Below, one piece after another: positions 60,944-64,000 of a stretch of 64,000 nucleotides of DNA. The number at the start of each line of letters is the position of its first letter. Position 1 is the stretch's first letter. The notes below the pieces were generated by a model. The model was not told where the DNA came from and did no database searches. It was given only the letters and a program-made list of their open reading frames with translations. The stretch is from Chryseobacterium shigense (GTDB lineage: Bacteria > Bacteroidota > Bacteroidia > Flavobacteriales > Weeksellaceae), in NCBI RefSeq assembly GCF_014207845.1, contig NZ_JACHLC010000002.1, positions 1 through 64,000 on the forward strand, written 5' to 3'. The position numbers and the translations under genes are program-made.

Positions 60944-61546
60944 TTATTTTTTTTCTTTGTAATGATTTGCTTTTAAAGCCAGCATTTTTGAAGTTTTTGC
61001 ATAACATTCTGCAATCCTGTCATTGTGGTTGGGAATTCCAATTACGTTATCTCCTGTTGCTCCCACCCCTTCTACAACCAATAACACATTACCGGGATTA
61101 CTGGTTTCTACAAAAGTCATTCTGGAATCCAGTTTTGCAGGCTCATTGATAACTCCCCCGAACCACCCCTGGGAAATCCATGTAGGCTCTACAATGAGTG
61201 TATATTTTGTCTGTTCAATGTTGGTGGCTGCTTTAATATCGATATTTTTATTCCATGAAGCTAAAAATTTATCCGGAAAGCTTGTTTCTTTGGAATACTC
61301 CCAGTCCTTTCTCCACTTTTCAGCTTCTTCTTTTCCACCGGACTGTTCAATATCTTCCATTCTGTCTTTAATATACTGTTCCTCACTAATTTTCTTTTTG
61401 GCAAAAGTGACTCCATCGAATTTAAAAACTACTTTAATGAATTTCTGGTCTTTCAGGAATTTGTAATCTCCGGAAACAACTCTTACTCTTTGAGCCGTCA
61501 AACTTGTAAAAAGGATTACTAAAATCAGAAGAACTATTTTTTTCAT
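60944..61546 (-). CDS. Exported protein, paralogue of the next gene (copy 1)
   Basis: 200 residues with a signal peptide ending SLTAQ (about residue 19). Similar to the 60273-60878 protein, including GWFGGVI and MTFVETSNPGN blocks. Its gene begins 17 bases after the stop of the PaaK-like ligase gene, so the three are probably one transcript. Its function is unknown; a link to the pigment is suggested only by position. Confidence 0.7.
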   Translation of the reverse strand: MKKIVLLILVILFTSLTAQRVRVVSGDYKFLKDQKFIKVVFKFDGVTFAKKKISEEQYIKDRMEDIEQSGGKEEAEKWRKDWEYSKETSFPDKFLASWNKNIDIKAATNIEQTKYTLIVEPTWISQGWFGGVINEPAKLDSRMTFVETSNPGNVLLVVEGVGATGDNVIGIPNHNDRIAECYAKTSKMLALKANHYKEKK

Positions 61547-61563
61547 ACTTATGCTGTGTTTTT

Positions 61564-62856
61564 TTATCTTAAATCTATAAATGTGATTGGCTTTCTGCTG
61601 TTAGGGTTGAAAACGGTTTTGGAAAGAATATCAAAATCTATGATTTCAATCTTAGGGCTTACCCTTAATTTCGCACGGAAATGGTCACGCACCTCATTTA
61701 CAAAAGTTTCATGTTCCTGTTCTGTGCTCAGTTTGATGATAATTTCATCCAAACCGATTTCATTAGACTGAATAACAATCTGATAGCATGAAATCGTATT
61801 AAAATCATTTAAAATATCATTCATCGCAGGCGGATAAAGGGTTGTTCCCTTATATTTAATCATCTGCTGTTTTCTTCCTACAACCGGGCCGAGCCTCATG
61901 GTATTTCTTCCGCAGCCACAAGGTTCATAATGTGCTTTTACAACATCGCCTGTTTTAAAACGCAGCAAAGGAATAGCTTCTACTCCTAAAGTGGTGATGG
62001 TAAGCTCACCACTTTCTCCTTCTCGGACAGGATTTTCATTATCATCAAGGATTTCTGTAATGATCAGTTCAGGATGATGATGGCCTCCGATCTGGAACTC
62101 ACATTCTGTGAATGCGGTACTCATTTCCGTGGAAGCATAGGTTGAGAATAATTTAATATCCCATTTCTCTTTGATCTTCTGGGAAAGGATATTATCCGTA
62201 AAATCCTGGTTTTTGATGCTTTCTCCAATACAGACTGCTCCGTAAACACTCGAATTTTTATAATCCAGACTATGTTTTTCGGCATAATCTATCATTTTCA
62301 AAAGAAAAGACGGAACGGTAATGAGGTATTTAGGCTTGTACCTGAAAATAGAATCCCATTGTAGTTCGGGAATTCCGGGCCCCATTCTTACCACGCTGGC
62401 TCCCATCTTTCTTAATCCTAAAAAATACGCCAGGCCCGCCATGAATCTCTTGTCGATTGTGGTAATCATCTGTACTACATCTCCCTTCTGAATACCTGCA
62501 CAGGCAAAAGAAATGGCTTCGTTATAGGCCAGTCTTTCAAGATCACCGTCAGACAGCCCGAAAGTTACAGGATCACCTAACGTTCCGGAAGTTGTACTGT
62601 AGTCTACAATTTTATCCGGTGTTATGCAGAAAAAATCATGATTGTATTGCTGCAGATCGTTCTTTGTGGTTGTAGGGATCTTCTGCAAATCTTCCAGTGT
62701 CCGGATATCTGCAGGATTTATATTGTTTTCTTTGAATAATTTCTGATAAAAAGGTGAATGAGTTTCAAGATAAGGCATCAGTTCCTGAAGCTTTTGCTCC
62801 TGAAACTTTTTTATTTCCTCAATACCTGATTTTTCGATGGCCGGATAGAATTCCAA
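61564..62856 (-). CDS. PaaK-like acyl-CoA/ACP ligase (candidate 4-coumarate ligase)
   Basis: 430 residues of the phenylacetate-CoA ligase branch of AMP-forming enzymes. The N-terminus has HSPFYQKLF, the nucleotide-binding loop is TTSGTLGDPV, the adenine region is STYASTEMSTAF, and the C-terminal hinge has GRKQQMIKYKGTTLYP. Start is TTG at 62856, because an in-frame stop lies just upstream and the N-terminal family helix is within the ORF. It would activate an aromatic acid; with the ammonia-lyase nearby, 4-coumarate loading onto CoA or ACP is the natural guess. Confidence 0.82.
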   Translation of the reverse strand: MEFYPAIEKSGIEEIKKFQEQKLQELMPYLETHSPFYQKLFKENNINPADIRTLEDLQKIPTTTKNDLQQYNHDFFCITPDKIVDYSTTSGTLGDPVTFGLSDGDLERLAYNEAISFACAGIQKGDVVQMITTIDKRFMAGLAYFLGLRKMGASVVRMGPGIPELQWDSIFRYKPKYLITVPSFLLKMIDYAEKHSLDYKNSSVYGAVCIGESIKNQDFTDNILSQKIKEKWDIKLFSTYASTEMSTAFTECEFQIGGHHHPELIITEILDDNENPVREGESGELTITTLGVEAIPLLRFKTGDVVKAHYEPCGCGRNTMRLGPVVGRKQQMIKYKGTTLYPPAMNDILNDFNTISCYQIVIQSNEIGLDEIIIKLSTEQEHETFVNEVRDHFRAKLRVSPKIEIIDFDILSKTVFNPNSRKPITFIDLR

Positions 62857-62945
62857 TGATTTTTATTTTTAAGTAACAAATTTATTTATTTAAAATTAAA
62901 AGATTGAATGATTAAAAGATTTAAAAAATTATTAACCGCTATAAT

Positions 62946-64000
62946 TTAACGCTGAAAGGTAAAAATTTGCGTATTTATGTTTCCGGCCGTATTGGTTGTG
63001 GTTACTTTTAAGGTATGTAAACCTGAACCTTTTGGACATTTTTCATCGAAAACATAAACAAAATCATCTTTTGTCCGGGCAAAACGAAGCCATTTTCCAT
63101 CCAGTTCCGCACGGAATGAAACAATGTCGCCAATTTTTGCTGTTCCTTTAAACCTCAGTGAGCTTCCGCCAATAAGTGCGCCTTCTTTCCAACCTGCAGA
63201 AACAGAAGGCTGACTTTGATCCAACAGTAAAACTGCAGTTCCGAGCCTGTTAAATTCAGCTTCTACCCGGTCACCGTTCCATTTTCCTTTAACAACATCT
63301 TTATCACTTCCATAATCGAACAGCACAACTACTTTTCTTTTTTCTTCGTCCGACAATTTTCTGTTGGGTTTTATTTTCAGAGTATAATTATCATGAACAG
63401 GTATGTACGGATTCTGTATAACAATGGTATTTGACACTGCATCTGGATTGTTTTTTTCGTACATATTAAAATTCACGGCATCATATAATGCATTTTTGCT
63501 GAGACTGATTTCTGCATTTTCGGCAGTAATGGTTTTTCCTTCACCCGGCATTACAGTTTTATCCGTTGAAGAAATTTTATCTGAACTTTTATTTAAGCGG
63601 ATTTTTGTGACCAGTCTGCCTGTATTTCCATTAACATCTTTCAGAACAATTTCAATGTTATGAATATTTTCATCCCGAAGTTTGATGATTCCATTTAAAT
63701 CAGAAAGACTATAGTTCTTCAGTGTCATTCCCGGCAATTCCGATAAATGCTGAATACTCATCTTATCTCTTACAAATTTGGCATAATCTATACAGCCATT
63801 GATATAACGGGTATCATCATAACTTACTTTATCTATAGAAAAACTATAGATCAGCTTGTCGTCCATTAATAATTCTGCATGATAAATTCCAAGATTAAAT
63901 CCTTGGTTTGCTTTATCCACAGCTTTCACGGCAAGGCTTATTTCCGGTGAACTCACCTGAATAACATCGGTTGTATAATTACTTCCGCTCTTTTTCACAG
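62946..64000 (-). CDS. Partial exported protein, possible C-terminal part of an M23-type peptidase
   Basis: The reading frame is open to the right edge of the window; the first codon listed is GTG at 63998, so the true N-terminus lies outside. About 350 residues are visible: beta-sandwich-like segments (GIYHAELLMDDKLIYSFSIDKVSYDDTRYINGCIDY; IKLRDENIHNIEIVLKDVNGNTG) that resemble the region following the peptidase domain of Bacteroidota M23 proteins. No M23 zinc motif is in the visible part, so the assignment is tentative. Confidence 0.5.
   Translation of the reverse strand, partial: VKKSGSNYTTDVIQVSSPEISLAVKAVDKANQGFNLGIYHAELLMDDKLIYSFSIDKVSYDDTRYINGCIDYAKFVRDKMSIQHLSELPGMTLKNYSLSDLNGIIKLRDENIHNIEIVLKDVNGNTGRLVTKIRLNKSSDKISSTDKTVMPGEGKTITAENAEISLSKNALYDAVNFNMYEKNNPDAVSNTIVIQNPYIPVHDNYTLKIKPNRKLSDEEKRKVVVLFDYGSDKDVVKGKWNGDRVEAEFNRLGTAVLLLDQSQPSVSAGWKEGALIGGSSLRFKGTAKIGDIVSFRAELDGKWLRFARTKDDFVYVFDEKCPKGSGLHTLKVTTTNTAGNINTQIFTFQR

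Overview
The window looks like a chromosome segment of a flavobacterium (Bacteroidota, Flavobacteriia), most likely Chryseobacterium or a close Weeksellaceae relative. Reasons: A+T-rich DNA; recurrent Bacteroidota -7 promoter elements (TAnnTTTG) instead of sigma70 boxes; type IX secretion C-terminal sorting domains on two large secreted proteins; and an almost complete flexirubin (aryl-polyene/dialkylresorcinol pigment) locus. No rRNA, tRNA, CRISPR array, insertion sequence or prophage was recognised. The genus is an inference.

Layout. 1-7.9 kb (minus strand): rfbD-type reductase, a thioesterase, then the envelope-biogenesis block uppS - bamA - two Skp/OmpH chaperones, headed by an outer-membrane barrel gene. 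8-14.4 kb (minus): capsule/exopolysaccharide genes (Wzc-like kinase with a Gly-Tyr tail, Wza-like lipoprotein, WecA/MraY-like transferase, family-2 glycosyltransferase, SGNH hydrolase). 14.5-18.2 kb: an arginase-fold protein lacking the usual metal ligands, and topA. 18.4-23.3 kb: a very large T9SS-exported protein made of two similar halves, and an EpsG-like membrane protein.

23.6-62.9 kb is the pigment locus, in several transcription units. Plus-strand unit 1 (23.6-30.3 kb): an MMPL exporter/PlsC acyltransferase fusion, darA, darB and two hot-dog dehydratases. Plus-strand unit 2 (33.7-47.2 kb): HTH-like protein, BtrH-like acyltransferase, ABC transporter, thioesterase, ketosynthases, ACP, chain-length-factor-like protein, NodB deacetylase, LolA- and LolB-like lipoprotein-handling proteins, dehydratase, glycosyltransferase. 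Minus-strand unit 3 (50.3-58.9 kb, read leftward): tyrosine ammonia-lyase, FabG, FabF, ACP, LpxL-like acyltransferase, CrtI-like oxidoreductase, C45 acyltransferase, DUF1648 protein. A flavin halogenase-like gene diverges from the lyase at 59 kb, and a PaaK-like acid ligase with two paralogous small exported proteins lies at 60.3-62.9 kb. Two peptidase genes (M16 and T9SS-exported M36) sit between the units on the minus strand.

Proposed working model (family knowledge plus inference): the lyase makes 4-coumarate, the ligase activates it, and ACPs, ketosynthases, reductase and dehydratases extend it to an aryl polyene. DarA/DarB make the dialkylresorcinol. An acyltransferase (BtrH-like or C45) joins the two as an ester. 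MMPL, ABC and Lol-like proteins move the product to the outer membrane. No phosphopantetheinyl transferase and no intact methyltransferase were found in the window. The last gene, at 64 kb, is cut by the window edge.
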